Part shown: positions 16,463-23,172 of the stretch, one piece after another
How the letters are laid out: the number at the start of each line of letters is the position of its first letter
Numbering within the stretch: the first letter of the stretch is position 1
Assembly (NCBI GenBank): GCA_018813785.1
Contig: JAHJAU010000070.1
Span: 1 to 36,462, forward strand
Length of the DNA stretch: 36,462 nucleotides
Source: Patescibacteria group bacterium
GTDB lineage: Bacteria; Patescibacteriota; Patescibacteriia; SG8-24
Direction of reading: 5' to 3'
Translations under genes and position numbers: made by a program
The notes under the pieces: generated by a model
What the model saw: the letters and a program-made list of their open reading frames with translations, nothing else
Told to the model about the DNA's origin: nothing
Database searches by the model: none

Positions 16463-17293
16463 ATGCGGACGATGAACAAGACCGTCGGAACAGTGATTTC
16501 TGTTCTGGCCACGCTGGCGATTGCGCTCGGCGCCTGCTCTGGCTGTCACCAAACCAGTGGTGGCAGTACCACACCTGAAGGGGAACATGAGTGTCCTCCC
16601 TGCCCACCCTATCTTGGCCAGGATCCAGAAATTGATCCACTGGCTGGTTCAACACTGGACGACGGCTTCACCGATGCTGAACGCACTCAGTTCATTCGAG
16701 ATAACGTTCAGTCTACAGTACGCATCGTGATCGCTAACCACAACAAAAACATCGGCCTTGGCTTTGGCGGTGGAACTGGTGTGGCAATCACGCCCGGTCT
16801 GGTGCTGACTGCAGCCCACGTGGTGGATGAATTTCGATTCATGTATGGCGTGCGACGACTGCTGGCTCGCGATAACCTAACCATTCTGCATCCACGCGCT
16901 CTGGATATGCGAGTCGCGGCTCAGACCAATGAACTGCGCGACGTAGCTCTGCTCGAAACCAGAGATGGAGAACAATTCGATCGACCGATACCCATGTCCC
17001 TAGGGCGAGCGATCAATGATGGTGATCTACTGTGGCAGTTTGGCCGAACGACCCGTTGGTCACGTGGTCGGGTGCTGAACGCAGCCAATCCACGATCGAT
17101 AAAAATCGAATTCACGGTGGCTGGTGGTGATTCCGGTGGCCCGGTGGTTCGACCTGATGGCACGCTGGCCGGCATCATTCTGAGCCGTAGCCTCGATCCA
17201 GAAGACCGTGTAGACGACAACACCAGTAATGTTGCTTTCTTCATCACGCTTGATGAAGCCCTTCGAGGCCTGAGTCAATCACGCCTTCGCTAA
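16463..17293 (+). CDS. Exported trypsin-like serine protease, probable lipoprotein
   Basis: A 276-residue protein with a signal peptide ending in a lipobox-like ALGAC (Cys25; Cys28 follows). A Pro/Cys-rich spacer precedes the protease domain (about 82-276). His119 (LTAAHVVDE), Asp160 (LRDVALLE) and Ser224 (GGDSGGPV) form the trypsin/HtrA-like triad. There is no PDZ domain. The ATG at 16463 has GGAGGAG five bases upstream. A paralog lies 260 bases downstream, with its own promoter, and the two share LLWQFG and WSRGRV segments. The pair probably degrades or processes proteins on the outer face of the membrane. Confidence 0.88.
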   Translation: MRTMNKTVGTVISVLATLAIALGACSGCHQTSGGSTTPEGEHECPPCPPYLGQDPEIDPLAGSTLDDGFTDAERTQFIRDNVQSTVRIVIANHNKNIGLGFGGGTGVAITPGLVLTAAHVVDEFRFMYGVRRLLARDNLTILHPRALDMRVAAQTNELRDVALLETRDGEQFDRPIPMSLGRAINDGDLLWQFGRTTRWSRGRVLNAANPRSIKIEFTVAGGDSGGPVVRPDGTLAGIILSRSLDPEDRVDDNTSNVAFFITLDEALRGLSQSRLR

Positions 17294-17299
17294 AAATCC

Positions 17300-17329
17300 C
17301 CCCGCTGCTTAGCGGGGTTTTTTATTTTA
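17300..17329 (+). terminator. Terminator of the first protease gene
   Basis: CCCCGCT pairs with AGCGGGG around GCTT, then TTTTTTATTTT. Confidence 0.88.
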
Positions 17330-17383
17330 ACTCGCTTTGAATCTATCTCGGCCTAACCGATTTGGATTATCGATGGGCGGAGG

Positions 17384-17452
17384 GTAGCTGCAGAGTTTAT
17401 CTCTGCCCATCCGATTAAAATAATGATAGGCGGAGACAAGCTCCGCAGCTAC
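17384..17452 (+). repeat. MITE-like element with terminal inverted repeats
   Basis: The 69-bp element begins GTAGCTGCAGAG and ends CTCCGCAGCTAC, inverted repeats matching at 11 of 12 positions. Internal arms (GCAGAG with CTCTGC, and GCGGAG with CTCCGC) make two hairpins. A longer relative lies at 19943-20066. Confidence 0.7.
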
Positions 17453-17483
17453 ACGATTGTAAATTAAAATTTAAATAAAAACT

Positions 17484-17512
17484 TTGACTGCATTTTTTTT
17501 CGTTGGTATGAA
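17484..17512 (+). promoter_or_regulatory. Promoter of the second protease gene
   Basis: TTGACT (17484-17489), a 17-base spacer and TATGAA (17507-17512). AAAGGAGG follows before the ATG at 17553. Confidence 0.65.
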
Positions 17513-17552
17513 GAATGTAGATCTTTTTACTCTCAGCTAAAGGAGGTCTGGG

Positions 17553-18350
17553 ATGTATCATCCCAAACGAACGCTGACAAAGTTATTCTTGTCGGCTCTA
17601 CTTTTGACGGCAGCTTTTGCCGTCACGACATGCACTCACCCTCCAGGAGGCCGGATACCACGTTCACCAGAATGTGTTTACGTTCCGGATCCTCCCGAAA
17701 ATCCGCCCGAAGATCCGTTCGTTGCGGATCAGGATGACGATGGCCTGAATGAGCAACAACGCCTGGATTTTATTCGACGCGGTGTAGCCGCCACCATTCA
17801 AATTAGATCCCGGCGTTACTCAGCCAAGAATGGTTATTCCTTTCACAGTGGCTCCGGTGTTTTCATCGATGATTCACACGTGCTCACGGCTGAGCATGTC
17901 GTGCGCGATACTGTGGATCGCTATGCTATATTACGACGATTGGTCAGCGGCGGATTAAATATCGGTTATCTTCGCACAGAGCGCATCACGATCGTTGCGA
18001 CTAACGCAGAGCATGATGTGGCACTGCTCAGAGTTCACTCTCCGCCAGAAATGGCCTACCCACTTCCGACGGCCAGAAACTGGACACCGCAACATGATGA
18101 ATTACTCTGGCAATTCGGTGTCCGCACTGGTTGGTCTCGCGGCCGTGTAGTGCGACAAGTGCCAGATAATCTGCCGGTCAGCACTCATGGCTTGGTCGAG
18201 ATGAGAATACTTGGCCAGGCTGGTGATTCCGGCGGACCAGTATTGAATGTCCGCGGTGAAATCGTTGGCTTGGTGCTTCGGGGTAACACCGAAGCTGGAC
18301 GTCAATTCTTTGTACCGATCGATACGGCTCTGCAAGCAGTCGGCCGATAA
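17553..18350 (+). CDS. Second exported trypsin-like serine protease
   Basis: A 265-residue paralog of the protein at 16463-17293. A basic, apolar signal peptide ends near Cys27 (AVTTC), a poor lipobox, so lipidation is uncertain. A Pro/Asp/Glu-rich spacer follows. The triad is His115 (LTAEHVVRD), Asp155 (EHDVALLR) and Ser226 (GQAGDSGGPV). As in the first protease, the domain carries LLWQFG then WSRGRV between Asp and Ser, and has no PDZ. It has its own promoter and terminator, so the pair is not a simple operon but an old duplication with separate control. Confidence 0.85.
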   Translation: MYHPKRTLTKLFLSALLLTAAFAVTTCTHPPGGRIPRSPECVYVPDPPENPPEDPFVADQDDDGLNEQQRLDFIRRGVAATIQIRSRRYSAKNGYSFHSGSGVFIDDSHVLTAEHVVRDTVDRYAILRRLVSGGLNIGYLRTERITIVATNAEHDVALLRVHSPPEMAYPLPTARNWTPQHDELLWQFGVRTGWSRGRVVRQVPDNLPVSTHGLVEMRILGQAGDSGGPVLNVRGEIVGLVLRGNTEAGRQFFVPIDTALQAVGR

Positions 18351-18362
18351 TTAACAGCTCAA

Positions 18363-18391
18363 ATACCCGCTTTTTAAAGCGGGTATTCTGT
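18363..18391 (+). terminator. Terminator of the second protease gene
   Basis: ATACCCGCTT pairs with AAGCGGGTAT; the T-run after the stem is weak. Confidence 0.65.
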
Positions 18392-18480
18392 TATAAACTC
18401 GACTGACTGGTATTTAAAAAATATTTATATTACAAATAAGACTTGTTTGGCTCTTTTCAAAAGATCCGCTGGAGGTTGAC

Positions 18481-19254
18481 GTGGAAAAAATACAACGACC
18501 GATTGCAGCTTTTGATCTTGATGGCACAATATTTCGCGGTAGTCTATTGGATAAATTGACTGAACGACTGTGTCGCACTGGCTTCATACCGAACGTATTT
18601 GCCATGCATATGGTTCAGTTATTCATTCAGCAAAATGAACGACAAATTCCCTACCGCCTTTACGAGGAAAAACTGGTGCGCCTTTTGCTGGCAGCCCTGC
18701 GCGGCAAAAAACAAAGCGAACTAATCAAAATCGCTAATCTGGTTATGGCTGATGCTGCTGGCCAGACGTATTCTTTTACCACAACTCTACTGGCTCAACT
18801 TCGTCAAACCCATGACTGCATCGTAGTCACAGCCGGCATGTCTGAAACCGCTGATGATTTGGCGGAGTACTGGGGTTTTCAAACTTGCTTCTCAAGTGTT
18901 TTTGAAGTGAAGAACGGTCTTTATACCGGCGGAGTCGCTTCAACAGTGGCGCACGACAAAGGACAGACTCTCAAAACCAGACTGACCACTGCCAACCACA
19001 CTACGCTGACTGGTTCAATTGCGATCGGTGATTCGAGATCGGATATTCCGCTTCTTTCTGAAGTCGAACAGCCGATAGCTTTCAATCCGGATCACGAACT
19101 GATGAACCGAGCCGAGCGGGAACGTTGGCCGGTGGTGCTAGAGCAAAAAAATGTAATCTACGTTCTGCAATGTGGAGCCTGCACACAATTCTCTACTGAT
19201 GATGCCGTGAAGGCAGTGCGCTTGATTACCACCGAATGTCGTCAACTGCAATAA
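18481..19254 (+). CDS. HAD-superfamily phosphatase, SerB-like subclass IB
   Basis: A 257-residue protein. Motif I is FDLDGT (Asp12 and Asp14), motif II is VVTAGMSE near residue 115-122, motif III Lys is in AHDKGQTLK, and motif IV is GDSRSDIPLL. A helical cap lies between motifs I and II, as in phosphoserine phosphatase and related HAD-IB enzymes. The substrate is not set by the sequence; members act on phosphoserine, phospholipids or other small phosphates. The GTG at 18481 is chosen because GGAGG is five bases upstream. It has its own terminator and no operon partner. Confidence 0.85.
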   Translation: MEKIQRPIAAFDLDGTIFRGSLLDKLTERLCRTGFIPNVFAMHMVQLFIQQNERQIPYRLYEEKLVRLLLAALRGKKQSELIKIANLVMADAAGQTYSFTTTLLAQLRQTHDCIVVTAGMSETADDLAEYWGFQTCFSSVFEVKNGLYTGGVASTVAHDKGQTLKTRLTTANHTTLTGSIAIGDSRSDIPLLSEVEQPIAFNPDHELMNRAERERWPVVLEQKNVIYVLQCGACTQFSTDDAVKAVRLITTECRQLQ

Positions 19255-19258
19255 AAAT

Positions 19259-19286
19259 AACGCCGAAGCTGTCGGCGTTTTTATTT
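19259..19286 (+). terminator. Terminator of the HAD gene
   Basis: AACGCCGA pairs with TCGGCGTT around a five-base loop, then TTTATTT. Confidence 0.85.
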
Positions 19287-19312
19287 GTGAATAATCACCG
19301 TAAATTAAAAGA

Positions 19313-19879
19313 TCAGTCAGTCTTGGCTGCCTCTTCGGATAAAGATTCCGAGGCGTAAACGAAACCATGCTTGGCCGCTTGCTCGCGACAGCTAAGATCG
19401 ACCTCAGCCAATCGCTCGTCGAAATTATCCGCTCCGCCGAATAGTTCGGAGTAGAAATAATCGAGCGCCACTTCTTCGAAAGGTCCCTGAGGATCGGTTC
19501 CAACTAATACGTACTTACCGTCCGGATCATGCTTGGCGGTCTGAATCGCCGCCTGAAATTGAGGCAGGCCAGCGAACCAATACAGATCAGCTGAGCTCAT
19601 ATTCACTCTGACCACCCAGCATTGCAAATCCATGCGGACGATCGTAATCGGATCAACCACTCCCAAAAGACGCTGTCCGGTTAGTGGGTCAACTAACTCG
19701 TGCCGCTCTTCAGCTTCCCCCACCTCTGGCAATCGAATCTCCGGCGGTGGAATATTCGGCGGTTCTATTCTCGGCACATTCAAATCCGTCCTCTGTCGCG
19801 GCTGATACTTGCGCCAGAAAAAATAGACACAACCGCCCAAAAGTAATCCACCGACTAAAACAAAGATAAACCAAAACAT
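19313..19879 (-). CDS. Single-pass membrane protein of unknown function
   Basis: Not recognised. The 188-residue protein has an N-terminal membrane helix (about 2-22, with a Gly-rich end), a Pro-rich linker (about 36-60) and a soluble domain of about 125 residues. The domain begins with a DPLTGQRLLGVVDP segment and carries Cys residues near 88 and 165. The ATG at 19879 is preceded by GGAGG eight bases upstream; an in-frame ATG at 19912 has no such site. It lies between the HAD gene (convergent) and the MITE-like element at 19943. A cytoplasmic or surface location of the domain cannot be decided. Confidence 0.75.
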   Translation of the reverse strand: MFWFIFVLVGGLLLGGCVYFFWRKYQPRQRTDLNVPRIEPPNIPPPEIRLPEVGEAEERHELVDPLTGQRLLGVVDPITIVRMDLQCWVVRVNMSSADLYWFAGLPQFQAAIQTAKHDPDGKYVLVGTDPQGPFEEVALDYFYSELFGGADNFDERLAEVDLSCREQAAKHGFVYASESLSEEAAKTD

Positions 19880-19942
19880 TAAAGAACCTCCACTAACTGA
19901 GATTACTGGCAAGATTAAGAATGGTCAATTATACAACCGCTA

Positions 19943-20066
19943 GTGACTGCAGAGTTTACCCTGTCGCTCGCGAGCGACAGGGTTTATCTCTGCCCAGCCG
20001 ATCTAATAACGATGGATGGAGGCAAGCCACGTCGCTCGCGAGTGGCGTGGCAAACTCCGCAGCTAC
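19943..20066 (+). repeat. MITE-like element with an internal 24-bp perfect palindrome
   Basis: A 124-bp relative of the element at 17384-17452, with GTGACTGCAGAG at one end and CTCCGCAGCTAC at the other. An inserted 24-bp perfect palindrome (19959-19982) lies in the first half, and a related GTCGCTCGCGAGTGGC segment in the second half. The two copies share the GCAGAGTTTA and TTTATCTCTGCCCA flanks. Confidence 0.7.
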
Positions 20067-20078
20067 ATTGCCGCAGAG

Positions 20079-20795
20079 TTAAATTTCTCCTGACAAATAT
20101 TTTTTTCGTCGAGACTCCGGAAATTTTTCAATGGCGTAGCGTAGCATGGTGCGCGGCATTTTCTGATAACGAGACCGCAGAAACTTCTCTTCAACTGCCC
20201 GATTCCGATTGCCAATCTCACGCAACAACCAACCAACAGCTTTATGAATCAGATCATGCTGATCAGTAAGCAGTCTCTCCGCGATATCCAGTGCTTCATT
20301 GAACTGACCCTGTTTGATGAAGGCAAAAGTAGCCAACATGGCGATGCGTCGATGCCAAAGATTTTTGGATTTAACAAGTCGTCGCAAAATCGCGCGCGGA
20401 TCACGTCCGGTCAATCGAAACCACTCGCCATAAATACGATCGGCGGACAAATCAACCAGATCCCAGTTGTTGATGTGATCCAGTTTCTTACAATATAAAT
20501 TAAACAGAGATTGGCGACCCAACTCATCCGCTCGTTTAAATTGTTCAGTCATTATAATAAGCGCGAATAATCGCTCCTCATGCCACGGTGAATCGAGTAG
20601 TCGCGCACAATCATTAAGCGCCAGATCACGATAGCCGCGAGCAATGCGTCGCTGTTCAACTACAGTCACCCCAAGAAACTTATCGCCTGCCCCATATTCG
20701 CCCGGTGCGGTTTTAAAAAAACGTTGCAGTACCAGAGCCTGGTCCGCGTTAGCTACTGCCCGCAATTCCTTTTTTAACTGATTCAATTTGGTCAT
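20079..20795 (-). CDS. AlkD-like DNA alkylation repair protein
   Basis: A 238-residue HEAT-repeat protein. The segments GVTVVEQRRIARGYRDLAL, SPWHEERLFALIIMTEQF, NNWDLVDLSADRIYGEW and HRRIAMLATFAFIKQGQ follow the AlkD family in order. AlkD-type glycosylases remove bulky or cationic N3/N7-alkylated bases and scan the phosphate backbone. The Asp in NWDLVD matches the conserved catalytic region of the family, from memory. I chose the ATG at 20795, where family similarity starts; longer in-frame readings to 20957 have no RBS. No Shine-Dalgarno site is seen. The gene appears to be transcribed alone. Confidence 0.85.
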   Translation of the reverse strand: MTKLNQLKKELRAVANADQALVLQRFFKTAPGEYGAGDKFLGVTVVEQRRIARGYRDLALNDCARLLDSPWHEERLFALIIMTEQFKRADELGRQSLFNLYCKKLDHINNWDLVDLSADRIYGEWFRLTGRDPRAILRRLVKSKNLWHRRIAMLATFAFIKQGQFNEALDIAERLLTDQHDLIHKAVGWLLREIGNRNRAVEEKFLRSRYQKMPRTMLRYAIEKFPESRRKKYLSGEI

Positions 20796-21142
20796 AAAAC
20801 TTGTCGTTACCGAGCTATGCCTTGTTTCGTGTTGGTTTTCAGCCGTTAAGCTAACCCGTTCGGGCTTCATCCCAATCCTAGTTACGTAGCAGATTTGGCA
20901 TGGTAGAGCCGTATTTTTGCGGTTCTCCTCCCCTGCATTTCGATTCGTGCGCCGCAAGTGGCAAAATCTTCATTCGCGATTAATATACGTCTGAATTATT
21001 GCTTCATAATTTACCCCCATGTTGAGCCAAAAAAATAGTTTGTTACCAACACGATTCAAGGCATAACTCTCATTACCCTGATAGTACACTGGGGGTCAAG
21101 GCTTTAATCTATAGTATAGGTTAAAGTTCTAACCACCTAATT
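20796..21142. other. Gap of about 350 bases with an imperfect palindrome
   Basis: No gene is supported. Bases 21102-21126 form a 12-bp inverted repeat around one central base (11 of 12 matches; CTTTAATCTATA and TATAGGTTAAAG). The rest carries only the leader of the AlkD-like gene and AT-rich sequence. Confidence 0.5.
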
Positions 21143-21178
21143 AAAAAACCGGCCGCACCCCTGATGGATGCGACCGGC
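21143..21178 (-). terminator. Terminator of the dikinase-phosphatase operon
   Basis: On the minus strand CCGGTCGCA pairs with TGCGGCCGG (one G-T wobble), followed by TTTTTTAATT. Confidence 0.85.
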
Positions 21179-21185
21179 AAAGAGA

Positions 21186-21926
21186 CTAGTAACCAATGAG
21201 CAGACGCTGCCCCAGTTCCGAGGGCAGTCCCAGCTCGGCAATCTGACGAACTACAGCTGCGACATCGTACTCAACGCGTGGCAGACTGAAACTCCAGTCG
21301 CTGGTGTCGAGCAGGCCGTAACAGGCTCGCGGGTCATCGTCGCGCGGCTGACCAACACTGCCGACGTTGATCAAGAACCGCTCATCGCCGGACAATACCA
21401 GTTCGGTCTGGTGATAGAACGAACCGCTCCGTTCACCGAAGACCTGGGGCTCATGCGTGTGTCCGACGAAGAACACTCTCAGGTCATCGTGCGGCAAACG
21501 TTTGAGCTCAATTCCCGCGCCGACCGAACCCTCGACGTAAAAAAACGTTGCCGGATGAGAAAACGATGCATGGGTGAAAGCCAGGCCATGATCCTCATCC
21601 CAGAGACAGTCGGGCAGACCGTCCAGATAGTCGAGCTGAGGCTGTTGCAACGCGAGAGCGGTGAACCGAACCGCTTCTTTGGCGATTTGGTTGAAGTTAC
21701 GAGCCCAGCGCTCTGAATCGAGCACCGCAGCCTCGTGGTTACCGAGCACTGTCTTGATCCGCTCGAGCTGGATCCGGATCACACACTCTCGCGGTTGCGG
21801 ACCGTACCCGACCACATCCCCCAGACAGACCATCTGATCCACGCCGCCACGCGCGCGGATATCAGACAGGACTGCCTGCAGTGCGACGTAGTTTCCATGA
21901 ACATCAGAAATAATCGCGAACCGCAT
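21186..21926 (-). CDS. Metallophosphoesterase (YfcE/MJ0936-like)
   Basis: A 246-residue calcineurin-like phosphoesterase. The five metal-site motifs are visible in order: SDVHGN (Asp8, His10), CLGDVVGYGP, LGNHE, FTHASF and VGHTHEP. A C-terminal NVGSVGQPR segment follows, as in the small YfcE-type phosphodiesterases. Members hydrolyse phosphodiesters such as cyclic nucleotides or nucleotide tails; the substrate cannot be read from the sequence. AAAGGAGG lies seven bases before the start. It is the last gene of the operon, 42 bases after the dual-specificity phosphatase. Confidence 0.88.
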   Translation of the reverse strand: MRFAIISDVHGNYVALQAVLSDIRARGGVDQMVCLGDVVGYGPQPRECVIRIQLERIKTVLGNHEAAVLDSERWARNFNQIAKEAVRFTALALQQPQLDYLDGLPDCLWDEDHGLAFTHASFSHPATFFYVEGSVGAGIELKRLPHDDLRVFFVGHTHEPQVFGERSGSFYHQTELVLSGDERFLINVGSVGQPRDDDPRACYGLLDTSDWSFSLPRVEYDVAAVVRQIAELGLPSELGQRLLIGY

Positions 21927-21968
21927 GGCAGTCCTCCTTTCCTTGCGTTGTTAGCGCCGTTTCGTTTA

Positions 21969-22463
21969 TCAGCGCAAATTCAGATATTGCGAGGGCACTT
22001 CCCGGCCTCGCAACGAGAAAATCCCTTCGGCCTGAGCCATGGTCTCGACAGCGTGGTGGCAATGCCGCTCACGCACCGCGGCGATCGGGTCAGGCGTTTC
22101 TTCCTCGGTCTCCAGGATGGCGATGAGTGACGCGAGCAGTGTACCGGTTCGCCCATGTCCGGCGGTGCAGAAGCACAGCACTCGCTCCCCGGTCTGGTGG
22201 CATCTCGCGAGCAGCGGGATTACCCGCCCGCACAAGAACTCCACCCAGTCGTCCGGCACACCGCCGAAGTCCGGCAATTGAGCGGATAGCACCAGGAAAA
22301 AGTTGCCGATGCCCAGTGGGGGCAATTGTTCGGTGAGCGGAATCAGCACATCGAACTCGGACAGGATGTCCGGGTCGAGGTGCATGGCTCCAGCGACATA
22401 GATCGTATAGGGGCCAACCTGGATCGGCTGGCCGGTGTGTGAATGAGCATCCTTCTGTCTCAT
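21969..22463 (-). CDS. Dual-specificity protein phosphatase-like protein
   Basis: A 164-residue protein with the cysteine phosphatase P-loop CTAGHGRT (Cys99, Arg105; CX5R). A preceding LPDFGGVPDDW segment may supply the general acid Asp. The size fits small bacterial DSPs. It could dephosphorylate Ser/Thr/Tyr, or phosphorylated carbohydrate or lipid. The ATG at 22463 is chosen because GGAGG is five bases upstream; a longer reading to 22538 has no RBS. It is in the operon of the PPDK-like dikinase, so its target may be a product of that enzyme, an inference only. Confidence 0.82.
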   Translation of the reverse strand: MRQKDAHSHTGQPIQVGPYTIYVAGAMHLDPDILSEFDVLIPLTEQLPPLGIGNFFLVLSAQLPDFGGVPDDWVEFLCGRVIPLLARCHQTGERVLCFCTAGHGRTGTLLASLIAILETEEETPDPIAAVRERHCHHAVETMAQAEGIFSLRGREVPSQYLNLR

Positions 22464-22515
22464 CTCGTCCTCCGCAGCTAATCCGTTACCCCTTGTAACA
22501 GATGAGCAGTGAGAG

Positions 22516-22547
22516 GGGGAAGCGCTGAAAAGATTCAACGCTTCCCC
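22516..22547 (-). other. Intergenic hairpin upstream of the phosphatase gene
   Basis: GGGGAAGCG pairs with CGCTTCCCC, and the inner TGAA with TTCA. No T-run follows on either strand. A similar hairpin precedes the next upstream gene. Confidence 0.6.
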
Positions 22548-22602
22548 AGATGCCCCCGAGAGAAATCAGAGAGCGGTTGGGTGATCAGACCGAAACAAAG
22601 AT

Positions 22603-23013
22603 CTAGTAGGCCTCCTCCGCCTCGTCGTCGTCCGCCTCGTCCGCGGCCGACGACGAGCAGCACCCGGCCGCTGCCTGCTCGACGCGCTTCATGGCGGCCT
22701 TCACCACGACCACCTCTCCGCCGACCGCCTCGAGTGCGGCGCGCGCGATCCCGATCGCCTGGAGCAGCTCGCTGTCCGGGACCACGCACGAGAACCGGAA
22801 CTCCCCGTCGCTGGGCGTCTTCCAGCCGGCCGGGATGTGCGGCCGCATCATCTCGGCACCGATCATATCGGTCGGCTCCAGCCTGATCCGACTGGAGTCG
22901 CCACCGTCCAGGATACGCCGACTCAATCGGCCGGCCGCGTTCTCCGTCAGCAGCTGGTAGCTACCGGGGATCCCCTCGGTACCGGCGAACCGATACCTTC
23001 CGTTCTTTGCCAT
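22603..23013 (-). CDS. Small protein with acidic C-terminus, unknown function
   Basis: Not recognised. The 136-residue protein has a basic N-terminus, a middle region with alternating strands and helices (SGEFRF-like and VVVVKAAMKRVEQ-like stretches), a Cys pair (AAAGCCSS) and an acidic end (DEADDDEAEEAY). The start at 23013 has AAGGAGG upstream. The gene is strongly GC-rich. It lies between the PPDK-like dikinase and the dual-specificity phosphatase, flanked by hairpins, and could be a carrier, substrate or regulator of the dikinase, with no direct evidence. Confidence 0.7.
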   Translation of the reverse strand: MAKNGRYRFAGTEGIPGSYQLLTENAAGRLSRRILDGGDSSRIRLEPTDMIGAEMMRPHIPAGWKTPSDGEFRFSCVVPDSELLQAIGIARAALEAVGGEVVVVKAAMKRVEQAAAGCCSSSAADEADDDEAEEAY

Positions 23014-23062
23014 GACTTCCTCCTTACCCGTCTCCTCCCCTTGAGAAGACGGCTAATAGAGG

Positions 23063-23093
23063 GAGAAGCGCCAAAAGGCGGGCGACGCTTCTC
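23063..23093 (-). other. Intergenic hairpin between the dikinase and small acidic protein genes
   Basis: GAGAAGCG pairs with CGCTTCTC around GCC-TTTT-GGC on the minus strand, with no T-run. A second stem (CCGTCT with AGACGG) lies between it and the Shine-Dalgarno site at 23018. Confidence 0.55.
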
Positions 23094-23172
23094 ACTCAAG
23101 AAGATTTCCGAATCGCCAGACCAGGCGACCCAGAAAGAGCTTTATGATTTGAAAGAACTTGAGCAGGAGCCA

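Noticed and set aside
22509-22886. Arg/Pro-rich plus-strand and Arg/Gly-rich minus-strand frames
   Set aside because: Their composition is that of out-of-frame GC-rich DNA; they overlap the small acidic protein and the hairpin.
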